A DNA stretch of 64,000 nt from Alphaproteobacteria bacterium (GTDB lineage: Bacteria > Pseudomonadota > Alphaproteobacteria > Caulobacterales > Caulobacteraceae): the NCBI GenBank assembly GCA_018820275.1, contig JAHJOO010000066.1, positions 62,001 through 126,000 of the forward strand. Direction: 5' to 3'. The translations under genes and the position numbers were made by a program. Position 1 is the first letter of the stretch. Each line of letters begins with the position of its first letter. The notes beneath the pieces are model-generated. The model ran no database searches and was not told where the DNA came from. It worked only from the letters and a program-made list of their open reading frames with translations. This document shows, one piece after another, positions 1-9,316 of the stretch.

Positions 1-387
1 CTGGCGGAGATCGCGCCGGTGCTGGCGGCCGACGCGGGAGCTGAAGCAATCGCGGCTCTGAACGCGGGACGCAGGTCCGCGCCGCGCCTGAAGCCCGTCA
101 CCGCCCACGCCCGCGATCTGTTCCGGCGCCCCTTGTCGCCCTTCGACCTGAAGGGATGCGACGTCGCGGTGCTGGACCCGCCGCGCGCCGGCGCCGTGGA
201 ACAGGTCCGCCAGCTGGCCGACGCCCGGACGATCGAACGCGTCGCCTACGTCAGCTGCAACCCCGTGACCTTCGCCCGCGACGCGGCCGTGCTGGTCGCG
301 GCGGGGCTCCGGCTGGAGCGGGTGTTGCCGGTCGACCAGTTCCTGTGGTCCGGGCACGTCGAGCTGGTGGCCACGTTCCGCAGGTGA
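1..387 (+). CDS. Class I SAM-dependent RNA (uracil-C5) methyltransferase, TrmA/RlmD family, C-terminal fragment
   Basis: This is the last 128 codons of a gene that begins before the window; the frame is open from base 1. It carries the two hallmark motifs of the RlmD/TrmA m5U methyltransferases: DPPRAG (residues 59-64 of the fragment), a SAM-binding and substrate loop, and SCNPVTFARD, where the cysteine is the catalytic nucleophile that attacks uracil C6. The closing VDQFLWSGHVELVATF matches the family's usual end. Family knowledge predicts m5U formation in 23S rRNA or tRNA. The N-terminal TRAM domain and any FeS cysteines lie outside the window, so RlmC, RlmD and TrmA cannot be told apart. 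Confidence 0.85.
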   Translation: MAEIAPVLAADAGAEAIAALNAGRRSAPRLKPVTAHARDLFRRPLSPFDLKGCDVAVLDPPRAGAVEQVRQLADARTIERVAYVSCNPVTFARDAAVLVAAGLRLERVLPVDQFLWSGHVELVATFRR

Positions 388-416
388 GGTGGCGGCGGGG
401 TCCCGCTCATCCCGGT

Positions 417-1487
417 CTATGCCGCATCGAACAGGTCCATCTGCGGCCGCATCTCCCGCGGGACGCGGAAGCGGGTGACGTCCAGCTCATGCCGGGGTCC
501 GTCCAGCCCCAGGCGCTTGACGGCCGCCTTGAAGCGGGCGGCGATCAGGTCGGCGACGGGGCCCGTTCCCTTCATGCGCTGAGCCCAGTCGGCATCGTAG
601 TCGCGGCCTCCGCGGGTCTGGCGTACCAGCGACATGACGCGCGCGGCGCGGTCGGGACGCGCCTCCGCCAGCCATTCCCGGAACAGGTCCTTGATCTCCA
701 GCGGCAGGCGCAGGGTGACGTACATGGCGGTGGAGGCACCGGCCGCCTTGGCCGCCTCGAGCACCGCCTCCAGCTCATGATCGTTCAGGCCCGGGATGAC
801 GGGGGCGAACCCGACGCCGACGGGCACGCCGGCGTCGGCCAGCCGCGACATGGCCTCAAGCCGTTTCGCCGGGGTCGAGGCGCGGGGCTCCATCGTCCGG
901 GCCAGGGCGCGGTCCAGGGTGGTGATGGAGACGAAGGCCGAGGCCAGCCCCTCGCGACCCATGGGGCCGAGGATATCGAGGTCGCGCGTGACCATCACCG
1001 ACTTGGTGATGATCGACAGCGGGTGATTGAATCGCTGCATGACTTCGAGGATCGCGCGCGTCGACTTCAGGTCGCGCTCCACCGGCTGATAGGGGTCCGT
1101 GTTGCCGCCTATGTGGATGCGCTTGCAGACGTAGCGGGGTTTGCTGAGCTCCTGTTCCAGGAGACGTGCGGCGTCCGGCTTCCAGAAGATCCGGCTCTCG
1201 AAATCCAGGCCCGGGGATAGGCCCATCCAGGCATGGGACGGACGGGCGTAGCAGTAGACGCAGCCATGTTCGCAGCCCTTGTAGGGGTTGATGGAGCGGT
1301 CGAAGCCGATGTCGGGGCTCTGGTTCCGGGCGATGATTGTGCGGGCGCGCTCGGGGGTGAGCTGGGTGCGCAGAGGCGGCGCGTCCGCATCTTCGGCGGT
1401 CCAGCCGTCGTCGACGTCGTGGGTCGTCCGTGCTTCATATCGTCCGGTCGCATTGGAACGCGCGCCTCTGCCCTTCACCTCGGCCAT
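417..1487 (-). CDS. PA0069-family radical SAM protein (SplB-like)
   Basis: A 356-aa protein with the radical SAM cluster motif C-x3-C-x2-C in CEHGCVYCYARP, followed by GGNTDPYQPVER and IITKS, as in the PA0069 family related to spore photoproduct lyase. The [4Fe-4S] cluster would cleave SAM to a 5'-deoxyadenosyl radical; the substrate is unknown. I start it at the ATG at 1487 (MAEVKGRGARSN), the family's usual beginning. The longer frame up to 1655 would run into tRNA-Leu and is low-complexity Arg/Pro/Ala. It stands alone between a convergent methyltransferase and the tRNA gene. Confidence 0.85.
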   Translation of the reverse strand: MAEVKGRGARSNATGRYEARTTHDVDDGWTAEDADAPPLRTQLTPERARTIIARNQSPDIGFDRSINPYKGCEHGCVYCYARPSHAWMGLSPGLDFESRIFWKPDAARLLEQELSKPRYVCKRIHIGGNTDPYQPVERDLKSTRAILEVMQRFNHPLSIITKSVMVTRDLDILGPMGREGLASAFVSITTLDRALARTMEPRASTPAKRLEAMSRLADAGVPVGVGFAPVIPGLNDHELEAVLEAAKAAGASTAMYVTLRLPLEIKDLFREWLAEARPDRAARVMSLVRQTRGGRDYDADWAQRMKGTGPVADLIAARFKAAVKRLGLDGPRHELDVTRFRVPREMRPQMDLFDAA

Positions 1488-1625
1488 GGGGACAACATAG
1501 CCGAACGCAGGAACAAAGCAAGAACGTTCGGGGTCGCAGGGAGCGGCCGGGCCGGGCCGGGTGCGTGAGGGGAAGGGCCGGGCCTGCTTCGCCAAGGCTT
1601 CGCAGGGCCAGGCCTGCGAGCCGGC

Positions 1626-1710
1626 TGGTGCGGATGAGAGGACTCGAACCTCCACGCCTCGCGGCGCTGGAACCTAAATCCAGTGCGTCTACCAGTTCCG
1701 CCACATCCGC
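1626..1710 (-). tRNA. tRNA-Leu(TAG)
   Basis: Reading the minus strand, GCGGATG at the 5' end pairs with CATCCGC, then discriminator A and an encoded CCA. The anticodon stem CTGGA/TCCAG encloses loop TTTAGGT, giving anticodon TAG (Leu, CUA codons). A long class II variable arm (CGCCGCGAGGCG) and the T-loop GTTCGAGTC are present. Length is 85 nt including CCA. Confidence 0.97.
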
Positions 1711-1740
1711 AGGTCCGGGGCCCGGATAGGGCGCCCCGAC

Positions 1741-1776
1741 GAAAAGAAAAAGGCCCGGGATCGCTCCCGGGCCTTT
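1741..1776 (-). terminator. Intrinsic terminator after the amino-acid permease
   Basis: A perfect 9-bp stem GGCCCGGGA/TCCCGGGCC (1752-1760 and 1765-1773) with a 4-nt loop. On the minus strand it is followed by a T-rich tract (TTTTTCTTTTC), so it terminates the permease gene just upstream. The rest of the roughly 300-bp gap 1488-1794 holds only tRNA-Leu. Confidence 0.85.
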
Positions 1777-1794
1777 CCGCGTCGATCGTGAGGA

Positions 1795-3420
1795 TCAGCG
1801 CTTGTCGTGGTCATCCGTCGGGGACGGCGCGCCCGGCATGGGTGGAACGGGTCCCGGAGGCGCGTCGGGGTGCAGTTCCGGCACGTCGACGATGCCGCGG
1901 CCCACGTGGCTCTTGTGGACCCCGTACAGGAAGTAGATCACCAGGCCGATGCCGCCCCAGATCGGCAGCACCATCTTGGCGTCGTGCGGCAGGTTCCAGA
2001 ACAGGAAGGCGCAGCCGGCGGCCGAGAGCGGGGCCATGATCCACACCAGCGGCGTCCGGAACGGACGGTGACGGTTCGGCTCCTTCACCCGCAGCATCAT
2101 CACGGCGATGGACACCATGAAGAAGGCGAACAGGGTTCCGGAGTTGGAGATGTCCGCCAGCTGCCCCACCGGGAACAGGGCACCGGCCGTGGCCACCGCA
2201 ATACCGGTGAACAGGGTCACGACGTGCGGCGTCTTCCACTTGGGGTGAACCCGCGAGAAGGCGTCCGGCAGCAGGCCGTCGCGCGCCATCACGAAGAAGA
2301 TGCGCGTCTGGCCGTAGATCATCATCAGGATAACCGACGGCAGGGCCACGAAGGCGGCGGTGCCGAGCGCGTTGCCGACGGCCTCATAGTTGATCTCGCG
2401 CAGAACGTGGGCGAGGGCTTCGTTGGAGCAGACGAGGGCGTTGGCGTTCTGGGCCAGGGCGCAGGCGGCCGTGAAGGCGGCCGAGCCCGGCTGGACGGCG
2501 GAACCGTCGGCACCGACCACCGGCTGGGCACCGATGGCCCCGACCGCGCCAACCGCCACCAGCAGGTAGAAGATGGTGCAGATGGCCAGCGAGCCGATCA
2601 GGCCGATGGGGACGTTGCGCTGCGGATTCTTGGTTTCTTCGGCCGCCGTTGAGACGGCGTCGAAGCCGACGTAGGCGAAGAAGATCGAGGCGGCGGCACC
2701 GACGATGCCCATGCCGGTCGTGCCTTCGGGGCCGAACCAGCCGTTGGGGGCGAACGGCGAGAAATTGCCGGTGTCCATGGCCGGGATCGTCAGGGCGATG
2801 AAGGCCGTCAGGGCGGCGACCTTGATCACCACCAGCACCGCGTTCACCCGCGCCGATTCGGTCGTGCCGCGCATCAGCAGCAGGGTCACCAGCATGGCGA
2901 CGATGATGGCCGGGACGTTGATGTAGCCGGCACCCTCGATGTTGACGTTCGGCGAGGGAATCCAGCCGTTCATCGTCCAGGCGGGGCCCGCGGACAACAG
3001 GTCTGGCCAGTCGAAGCCGAGGGCGTTCTCGGCCAGGCCCATGGCGTAGCCGGACCAGCCGACCGAGACGGCGGAGGCGGCCACGGCGTATTCGAGGATC
3101 AGCGCCCAGCCGACCATCCAGGCCAGCAGTTCGCCCATCACGGCGTAGGTGTAGGTGTAGGCGGAGCCCGAGACCGGGGCCATGGCCGCCAGTTCGGAAT
3201 AGCAGAGCGCGGCGACGGCGCAGACGGCGCCGGCGATGACGAAGCTGTACATCATGCCCGGGCCGGCCTTTTGCGAGGCCGCGGCGGTCAGCACGAAAAT
3301 GCCCGTGCCGATGATGGCACCGATGCCGAGCAGCGTCAGCTGCAGCGGGCCCAGCGATCGATGTAGAGACTTCTTCTCGGCCGTGGCCAGAATGGCGTCG
3401 AGTGACTTAACGCGCCACAT
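1795..3420 (-). CDS. APC-superfamily amino-acid permease (cationic amino acid transporter type)
   Basis: A 541-aa integral membrane protein with about 12 hydrophobic segments. The first helix has the APC signature GIGAIIGTGIFVLTA, and the second region, YSELAAMAPVSGSAYTYTY, is typical of the CAT/YfnA branch. It probably imports amino acids by proton symport; the substrate cannot be read from sequence. The start at 3420 (MWRVKSL) is set by a strong GGAGGAG ribosome-binding site 7 nt upstream; an in-frame TTG at 3438 lies upstream of that site and is rejected. The C-terminus is a Pro-rich cytoplasmic tail. Monocistronic, with its own terminator. Confidence 0.9.
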   Translation of the reverse strand: MWRVKSLDAILATAEKKSLHRSLGPLQLTLLGIGAIIGTGIFVLTAAASQKAGPGMMYSFVIAGAVCAVAALCYSELAAMAPVSGSAYTYTYAVMGELLAWMVGWALILEYAVAASAVSVGWSGYAMGLAENALGFDWPDLLSAGPAWTMNGWIPSPNVNIEGAGYINVPAIIVAMLVTLLLMRGTTESARVNAVLVVIKVAALTAFIALTIPAMDTGNFSPFAPNGWFGPEGTTGMGIVGAAASIFFAYVGFDAVSTAAEETKNPQRNVPIGLIGSLAICTIFYLLVAVGAVGAIGAQPVVGADGSAVQPGSAAFTAACALAQNANALVCSNEALAHVLREINYEAVGNALGTAAFVALPSVILMMIYGQTRIFFVMARDGLLPDAFSRVHPKWKTPHVVTLFTGIAVATAGALFPVGQLADISNSGTLFAFFMVSIAVMMLRVKEPNRHRPFRTPLVWIMAPLSAAGCAFLFWNLPHDAKMVLPIWGGIGLVIYFLYGVHKSHVGRGIVDVPELHPDAPPGPVPPMPGAPSPTDDHDKR

Positions 3421-3462
3421 ATGAACTCCTCCCCCCAATGGGACAGCTTGATGCTGGCGCGG

Positions 3463-3491
3463 ACGCTAGCGGGGCCCGATCCCCATGGCAA
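3463..3491 (-). promoter_or_regulatory. Putative promoter of the permease
   Basis: On the minus strand TTGCCA (3486-3491) and TAGCGT (3463-3468) are 17 nt apart, with GCTAG at the -10, resembling the Caulobacter housekeeping promoter. Inferred from sequence only. Confidence 0.35.
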
Positions 3492-3533
3492 CGCGGTTTC
3501 CGTTTGATGAACGCGGCGTGACGACGGCCCCGG

Positions 3534-3563
3534 TTGGCCGTGACCGGCGGAGCGCGCTAGGGA
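3534..3563 (+). promoter_or_regulatory. Putative leaderless promoter of hrpB
   Basis: TTGGCC (3534-3539) and TAGGGA (3558-3563) are 18 nt apart, and the -10 ends exactly 6 nt before the ATG at 3570. Transcription would start at or next to the start codon. No Shine-Dalgarno sequence precedes the ATG. Confidence 0.4.
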
Positions 3564-3569
3564 CCGGCC

Positions 3570-5996
3570 ATGCGGCTGCCCATCCATGAGGTTCTCGACG
3601 CCCTGACCGCCGCCCTCGCGGCGTCGACGACGGTCGTGCTGGCGGCGCCCCCGGGGGCGGGCAAGACCACGGTCGTGCCGCTGGCGCTGCTCGACGCGCC
3701 CTGGCGCGGCGACGGCCGCGTTCTGGTGCTCGAGCCCCGCCGCCTCGCCGCGCGCGCGGCGGCGGAGCGGATGGCGGCGACGCTGGGGGAGGCCCCCGGC
3801 GGCAGGGTGGGCTACCGCACGCGCCTGCAGAGCCGGACCGGCCCGTCGACCCGGATCGAGGTGATCACCGAGGGGGTGTTCACGCGGATGATCCTGGACG
3901 ACCCCGGCCTCGACGGCGTGGCGGCCGTGCTGTTCGACGAGTTCCACGAGCGCAGCCTGGACGCCGATCTGGGTCTGGCGCTGGCGCGGGAGAGCCAGAA
4001 GCTGCTGCGCGACGACCTGCGGCTGCTGGTCATGTCGGCGACGCTGGACGTGGTCGGCGTGTCGACCCTGCTCGGCGACGCCCCGGTGATCGAGGCGAAG
4101 GGACGCATGTTCCCGATCGAGACGCGGCATCTGGGCCGCGATCCGCGCGAGCGGTTCGAGGCGGCGATGGCGCGGGCGATCCGGTCGGCGCTGGCGGACG
4201 AGACGGGCTCGATCCTGGCCTTCCTGCCCGGACAGGGCGAGATTCACCGGACCGCCCGCTTGCTGGCCGAACAGGTGCGCGACGCCGCGGTCGAGATCGC
4301 GCCGCTCTACGGGGCGATGGACAAGGCCGAGCAGGACCGGGCCATCCAGCCTCCGCCGTCCGGTCGTCGCAAGGTGGTGCTCGCCACCTCGGTGGCGGAG
4401 ACCAGCCTGACCATCGAAGGCGTCCGCGTGGTGATCGACGGAGGTCTGTCGCGGGTTCCGCGCTTCGATCCCGCCGGTGGCCTGACCCGGCTGGCGACGG
4501 TCCGGGTCAGCCGGTCCTCGGCGGAGCAGAGGCGCGGACGCGCGGGGCGCACGGAGCCGGGCGTCTGCCTCCGGCTCTGGGACGAGGAGCAGTCGCGGGG
4601 CCTGATCCCGCACCAGCCGCCGGAGATCACCCAGGCCGACCTGACCGGCCTGGCTCTGGATCTGGCCCGTTGGGGCGCCCGCGACGCCGAGGGTCTGGAT
4701 CTGCTGGACCCGCCGCCGAAGGGCGCCTTCGCCGAGGCGCGGGCGGTGCTCATGCGGCTGGGGGCGCTGGACGGGGAGGGCGCCTTGACGGCGCATGGCC
4801 GGCGGCTGGCGGGCATCCCGCTGAGCCCAAGACTGGCGCACATGGTGGCCTTCGCCTCGGACGCCGGCGACGCGGCGACGGGCGCACGGATCGCCGCGAT
4901 CCTGTCGGAGCCGGGGTTGGGGGGTGCCTCCACCGACCTGCGCGACCGGCTGAAGGCGCTGGCGCGGGATCGCTCGCCGCGGGCGCGCGACGCGCTGAAG
5001 CTGGCGGAGCGGTGGGGGCGTGCGGCCGGCGCCGGCTCGGGCGGGGCGGTCGAGCCGGGCCGTCTGGTGGCGGAGGCTTTCCCCGAGCGGGTGGCGCGGG
5101 CGCGCGGAAAGGCGGGCGAGGCGCAGCTGGCGTCGGGCCGGGGCGTGCACCTCGATCCGACCGATCCGCTGGCGCGCGAGCCGTGGCTGGCGGTGGCGGA
5201 TCTGTCCGGAGGCGAGGCGGGCGATCGCATCCGGCTGGCGGCGCCGCTGGACCCGGCCGATCTCGCTCATCGCGTGGAAGAGGAGGACCGGCTGGCGCGG
5301 ACGCCGGGCGGACGGCTGGAGCTGAGGCGGGTTCGACGGCTCGGGGCGCTCGTGCTGGAAGAGGCACCGATCGGCGCGCCCGACCGCGCGCAGGTGACGG
5401 CGGCGCTGCGGGGGGAGGTCGAGCGGAAAGGTCTGAAGGATCTGCGCTGGGGCGAGCGGGCGTCGGCGCTGCGGGCGCGGCTGGCATTTCTCGCGGGGCT
5501 GGAGGAGGGCTGGCCCGACGTTTCGGACGACGGGCTGTTCGAGGCGCGGGATACTTGGCTGTGGCCTCTGCTTGGCGAGGTGCAGGCGCTGGACGCGGTG
5601 TCCGATGCCGCGCTGGAGCAGGGGCTGAAGTCGCTCGTGCCGTGGGACCGCCAGCGGGATCTGGACCGGCTGGCGCCGCCCCGGCTGGAGACCCCGCTCG
5701 GATCGGCCGCCATCGACTATGCCGCCGAAGGCGGACCGCGCGTGGACATCAGGGTGCAGGAGCTGTTCGGGGTGACGACGCACCCGACGGTCGGCGGCGG
5801 GCGCGTGCCCCTGACCCTGGCCCTGCTGTCGCCGGCGCGACGCCCGGTGCAGGTGACGAAAGACCTGCCGGGCTTCTGGGCCGGCTCGTGGAGCGCGGTC
5901 CGGGCCGAGATGCGCGGCCGCTATCCCCGCCACCCCTGGCCCGAGGACCCGTCGAAGGCCGAGGCGACGACGCGGGCCAAGCCGCGGGGGAGTTGA
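3570..5996 (+). CDS. hrpB: ATP-dependent helicase HrpB
   Basis: An 808-aa DEAH/RHA-type helicase of normal HrpB length. Motif I is APPGAGKTT (about residues 25-33), motif II DEFHER, motif III SAT, motif V TSVAETSLTIEG and motif VI QRRGRAGR. The HrpB-specific C-terminal domain follows, with VQELFGVTTHPT and a closing LTKDLPGFW-like segment (VTKDLPGFWAGSW). The family binds nucleic acid; its physiological role in bacteria is poorly defined and mRNA processing is one proposal. It appears monocistronic. The start has no Shine-Dalgarno sequence but is well placed for a leaderless transcript. Confidence 0.95.
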   Translation: MRLPIHEVLDALTAALAASTTVVLAAPPGAGKTTVVPLALLDAPWRGDGRVLVLEPRRLAARAAAERMAATLGEAPGGRVGYRTRLQSRTGPSTRIEVITEGVFTRMILDDPGLDGVAAVLFDEFHERSLDADLGLALARESQKLLRDDLRLLVMSATLDVVGVSTLLGDAPVIEAKGRMFPIETRHLGRDPRERFEAAMARAIRSALADETGSILAFLPGQGEIHRTARLLAEQVRDAAVEIAPLYGAMDKAEQDRAIQPPPSGRRKVVLATSVAETSLTIEGVRVVIDGGLSRVPRFDPAGGLTRLATVRVSRSSAEQRRGRAGRTEPGVCLRLWDEEQSRGLIPHQPPEITQADLTGLALDLARWGARDAEGLDLLDPPPKGAFAEARAVLMRLGALDGEGALTAHGRRLAGIPLSPRLAHMVAFASDAGDAATGARIAAILSEPGLGGASTDLRDRLKALARDRSPRARDALKLAERWGRAAGAGSGGAVEPGRLVAEAFPERVARARGKAGEAQLASGRGVHLDPTDPLAREPWLAVADLSGGEAGDRIRLAAPLDPADLAHRVEEEDRLARTPGGRLELRRVRRLGALVLEEAPIGAPDRAQVTAALRGEVERKGLKDLRWGERASALRARLAFLAGLEEGWPDVSDDGLFEARDTWLWPLLGEVQALDAVSDAALEQGLKSLVPWDRQRDLDRLAPPRLETPLGSAAIDYAAEGGPRVDIRVQELFGVTTHPTVGGGRVPLTLALLSPARRPVQVTKDLPGFWAGSWSAVRAEMRGRYPRHPWPEDPSKAEATTRAKPRGS

Positions 5997-6066
5997 TCCG
6001 GGCCTGCGACGCCGCGCCCCATCGCGGGCGATGCCGTCACCACGTTCAAGGCCCCGTGGAGGACCG

Positions 6067-7608
6067 ATGACGGGTGCATTGAGACTGGTGCTGGGGGACC
6101 AGCTGTCGGACGGGTTGTCGGCGCTCGCCGACCTCGACGCGGACCGCGACGTGGTCGTGATGGCCGAGGTGCGCGACGAGGCGACCTATGTCCGGCATCA
6201 CAAGCAGAAGATCGCCCTGACGTTCGCCGCCATGCGCAAGTTCGCGGGGCGGCTGGAGGGGCGCGGGGTGCGGGTTCGGTACGTCCGGGTCGACGACGCC
6301 GGGAACGCGGGTTCGATCGCCGGTGAGCTGACGCGGGCGGTCGGGGCGCTGGACCCCGAACGCGTGATCATGACGGAATGCGGAGAGTGGCGGCTGGCCG
6401 AGGCGCTGAAGGCCTGGGCCGGGGACGCCCGGGTGGCGGTGGAGGTGCGTCAGGACGGGCGCTTCATCTGTTCGCACGACCGGTTCCGGCGCTGGGCCGC
6501 GGACAGGAAGCAGCTGCGGATGGAGTTCTTCTACCGCGAGATGCGCCGCGAAACCGGCCTGCTGATGGACGGCGACGAGCCCGTCGGCGGGCGCTGGAAC
6601 TTCGACGCCGAGAACCGGAAGAAACTGCCGAAGGGCATCACGCCGCCGGGGCGGAAGCGCTTTCCGCCCGACGCCGTGACGCGGGAGGCCATGGACGACG
6701 TGGCGCGGCTGTTCCCCGACCATTTCGGCACGCTGGACGCCTTCGACTGGCCGACGACGGCGGAGGAGGCGGAGGCCGCGCTGGCGCACTTCCTGCGCGA
6801 CTGCCTGCCCGGCTTCGGCGACTGGCAGGACGCCATGAAGGACGGGGCGCCGTGGATGTGGCACGCGTTGACGTCGACCTCGATCAACCTGGGTCTGCTG
6901 GACCCGCTGGACGTGTGTCGGCGTGCCGAGGCGGAGTTCACGGCGGGGCGGGCGCCGCTGAACGCCGTGGAGGGCTTCATCCGCCAGATCCTGGGCTGGC
7001 GGGAGTTCGTGCGGGGCATCTACTGGCTGAAGGTCCCGGAGTATCGCCAGCGCAACTTCCTCGACGCCGACCGGACCCTGCCGTGGTTCTACTGGTCGGG
7101 CGAGACGGACATGGCCTGCGTCGCCGACGTGGTGGCCCGCACGCGCGACCACGCCTATGCCCATCACATCGAGCGGCTGATGGTGACCGGCAACCTGGCC
7201 ATGCTGCTGGGCGTGCACCCGGATGCGGTGGACGACTGGTACATGGTCGTCTTCGCCGACGCCTATGAGTGGGTCGAAATACCCAACACGCGCGGCATGG
7301 CCACCTTCGCCGACGGCGGGATCGTGGGGTCCAAGCCCTATGCGGCGTCCGGGGCCTACGTCGACCGGATGAGCGACTGGTGCGGGGGCTGCCGCTACGA
7401 CGTGAAGGCGAAGTCGGGGGAGGGGGCCTGCCCGTTCAACCGGCTGTACTGGGGCTTTCTGGAGCGGAACCGCCCCCGGCTGCGCGACAACATCCGCCTG
7501 GCCATGCCCTATCGCACCCTGGACGGGTGGAGCGAGGCGCGGCGGCGGGAGGTGGTGGATGAGGCGGAGGCGTGCCGAGGCGAGCTGGGAGCCGTCCCGC
7601 GCACCTAA
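6067..7608 (+). CDS. (6-4) photolyase of the FeS-BCP class (PhrB-like, cryptochrome/photolyase-related)
   Basis: A 513-aa photolyase-related protein: N-terminal Rossmann-like antenna domain (RLVLGDQLSDGLSAL), then the all-helical FAD domain (ILGWREFVRGIYWL, MVTGNLAMLLG). Four cysteines, C351, C439, C442 and C455 (CGGC plus ACPFN), sit within one residue of the [4Fe-4S] ligands of Agrobacterium PhrB (350, 438, 441, 454). That places it among the bacterial FeS (6-4) photolyases that repair UV (6-4) photoproducts using light. The start at 6067 has a GGAGG site 5 nt upstream. It converges with the next gene with overlapping stop codons. Confidence 0.9.
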   Translation: MTGALRLVLGDQLSDGLSALADLDADRDVVVMAEVRDEATYVRHHKQKIALTFAAMRKFAGRLEGRGVRVRYVRVDDAGNAGSIAGELTRAVGALDPERVIMTECGEWRLAEALKAWAGDARVAVEVRQDGRFICSHDRFRRWAADRKQLRMEFFYREMRRETGLLMDGDEPVGGRWNFDAENRKKLPKGITPPGRKRFPPDAVTREAMDDVARLFPDHFGTLDAFDWPTTAEEAEAALAHFLRDCLPGFGDWQDAMKDGAPWMWHALTSTSINLGLLDPLDVCRRAEAEFTAGRAPLNAVEGFIRQILGWREFVRGIYWLKVPEYRQRNFLDADRTLPWFYWSGETDMACVADVVARTRDHAYAHHIERLMVTGNLAMLLGVHPDAVDDWYMVVFADAYEWVEIPNTRGMATFADGGIVGSKPYAASGAYVDRMSDWCGGCRYDVKAKSGEGACPFNRLYWGFLERNRPRLRDNIRLAMPYRTLDGWSEARRREVVDEAEACRGELGAVPRT

Positions 7609-8402
7609 AGCCCCTCCGTCGCCGCATAGATCATGATCCCCGTCGCCACCGACAGGTTCAGACTGTCGGCGCGACCGCGCATGGGAATCTTGACGTTGAC
7701 GTCGCAGGCGGCGGCCAGGGCGTCGGTCAGGCCGGCCTGCTCGTTGCCCATCAGGATCAGGGCCGGCCGGGTCAGGGCGGCGGCGCGGTGATCGACCGTG
7801 GCGTCCAGTCGGGTGCCGACCACGGCGCCGGGCCAGGCCGCACGCCAGGCCAGGAACTCCTCGACCGAGGCCCTCGAGATCGAGACGGCGAAGATCGAGC
7901 CCATGGTCGCGCGCACGGCCTCGGTCGAAAAGGGGTCGACGCAGTCGCCGATCAGGATCACGCCGCCGCATCCCGCGGCGTCGGCCGTGCGGATGATGGT
8001 GCCCAGATTGCCGGGATCGCGGACCTGCTCCAGCGCGACCCAGCAGGGCGCGCTCTCCGGCCGGATTTCGGTCAGGGGCAGGTAGTCCTGATCGAAGACG
8101 GCCAGCACCGTCTGCGGGTTCTCGCGCCGGCTGATCTTCTCGAGGATGGCGTGGGTGACGATCACCACCTCGCCGCCGGCCCTGGTCGTCTCGGCGCGGG
8201 CGCGGTCCAGCAGCGGATGCGGCCGGGCGTCCTGACCGACCAGCAGCAGTCGGGGCGCGCGTTCCAGATCAAGCGCTTCACCTATGAACTTGAGGCCTTC
8301 TGCGAGGAAGCGACCGGTCTGCTGCCGTTCCTTGCGCATGTGCAGGGCGCGCACGGCCTTGACCGTCTCATTGGTCAGGCTGGTGATCAGCCTTTCGCTC
8401 AC
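7605..8402 (-). CDS. TrmH/SpoU-family RNA 2'-O-ribose methyltransferase
   Basis: A 265-aa SPOUT methyltransferase. The SpoU motifs are present: NLGTIIRTADAAG (motif 1), LILMGNEQAGL (motif 2) and IPMRGRADSLNLSVATGI (motif 3), which form the trefoil-knot SAM site. The N-terminal segment (LITSLTNETVKAVRAL) is the substrate-binding domain seen in RlmB/TrmH-like proteins. I start it at the GTG at 8402, whose bases overlap the stop of the upstream methyltransferase (GTGA); the longer open frame to 8645 is antisense-like filler. It is the third gene of a translationally coupled GT2-MTase-SpoU operon. The target nucleotide is unknown. Confidence 0.85.
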   Translation of the reverse strand: MSERLITSLTNETVKAVRALHMRKERQQTGRFLAEGLKFIGEALDLERAPRLLLVGQDARPHPLLDRARAETTRAGGEVVIVTHAILEKISRRENPQTVLAVFDQDYLPLTEIRPESAPCWVALEQVRDPGNLGTIIRTADAAGCGGVILIGDCVDPFSTEAVRATMGSIFAVSISRASVEEFLAWRAAWPGAVVGTRLDATVDHRAAALTRPALILMGNEQAGLTDALAAACDVNVKIPMRGRADSLNLSVATGIMIYAATEGL

Positions 8403-9316
8403 GCCGTCCACCGCGAGAAGAAGCTGAGCCCGATCGACCGGCCTGCGGGGTCGGCCTCGCCCAGAGCCAGTTCGCCCCAGTCGACCGTTCCGGCCCGGCC
8501 TTTCAGCGCGTCCGCCGTCAGGTGCGCCAGCGACAGGCCCGAAATGCGGGAGGCGTAGGCGTTGAGCAGCAGGAAGTCGGCGTCGTCGGCCAGCAGCTGC
8601 GCGCAGTCGGCCATCAGGCCCGGCAGGTCCTCGAACAGCCGCCACACCTCGCCCGTCGGGCCGCGGCCGTACTTGGGCGGGTCCAGGATGATGCCGTGAT
8701 ATTTCGACCCGCGCCGCACCTCGCGCGCCACGTATTTGCGGGCGTCGTCCACGATCCAGCGGACCGGCGCGTCGGACAGTCCCGACAGCTCGGCGTTCTC
8801 GCGCGCCCAGGCGACGGACTTCTTCGAGGCGTCGACGTGGGTGACCTCGGCCCCGGCCGCGGCGCAGACCAGGCTGGCCACGCCGGTGTAGCCGAACAGG
8901 TTGAGGACTTTCTTTTTGGGGCTACCGCCCTTCGGGCTGCTTGAGCCCCATTGCCTGATCCTCTGATCCAGCCACTCCCAGTTCGCCGCCTGCTCGGGAA
9001 AGACGGCCAGATGCCGGAAGGCGGTCAGGCGGGCGGTGAAGCTGACGTCGCGCCACGACATGACGAAGGGGTCGATCGGCGCGCGCTTGAAACGCCAGCG
9101 GCCTTCGTCGTCCTCGCCCTGCGGATCGAACACGGCGTCGGCGCGGTCGAAGTGGGCGGGGTCGTGCGGGGCCCAGAAGCACTGGGGTTCGGGCCGGACC
9201 ACGGAGATGCGGCCGTAGCGCTCCAGCTTTCGGCCGTCGCCGCAGTCCATGAGGCCGAAATCGTCCCATGGTCGGGTGATCAGGGTGGTGGGATCGGCGG
9301 CGAGGGCGGGGTTCAT
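8399..9316 (-). CDS. Class I SAM-dependent methyltransferase, RlmI/RlmK-like
   Basis: A 305-aa Rossmann methyltransferase: motif I LNLFGYTGVASL, acidic ribose-binding loop THVDASKKSV, motif IV DPPKYGRGP. These match the RlmI/RlmK branch of rRNA methyltransferases, but there is no N-terminal PUA domain and the protein is shorter. It may act on 23S rRNA; the target is inferred only. The ATG overlaps the stop of the upstream glycosyltransferase (ATGA), and its own stop overlaps the next gene's GTG, so the three genes are coupled. Confidence 0.75.
   Translation of the reverse strand: MNPALAADPTTLITRPWDDFGLMDCGDGRKLERYGRISVVRPEPQCFWAPHDPAHFDRADAVFDPQGEDDEGRWRFKRAPIDPFVMSWRDVSFTARLTAFRHLAVFPEQAANWEWLDQRIRQWGSSSPKGGSPKKKVLNLFGYTGVASLVCAAAGAEVTHVDASKKSVAWARENAELSGLSDAPVRWIVDDARKYVAREVRRGSKYHGIILDPPKYGRGPTGEVWRLFEDLPGLMADCAQLLADDADFLLLNAYASRISGLSLAHLTADALKGRAGTVDWGELALGEADPAGRSIGLSFFSRWTA

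Noticed and set aside
1488-1655. N-terminal extension of the PA0069-family protein
   Set aside because: It would run into tRNA-Leu and adds low-complexity residues; the ATG at 1487 gives the family's usual start.
3336-5933. 865-aa open frame antisense to hrpB
   Set aside because: Arg/Pro/Gln-rich composition with no domain; a GC-rich shadow of the intact helicase gene.
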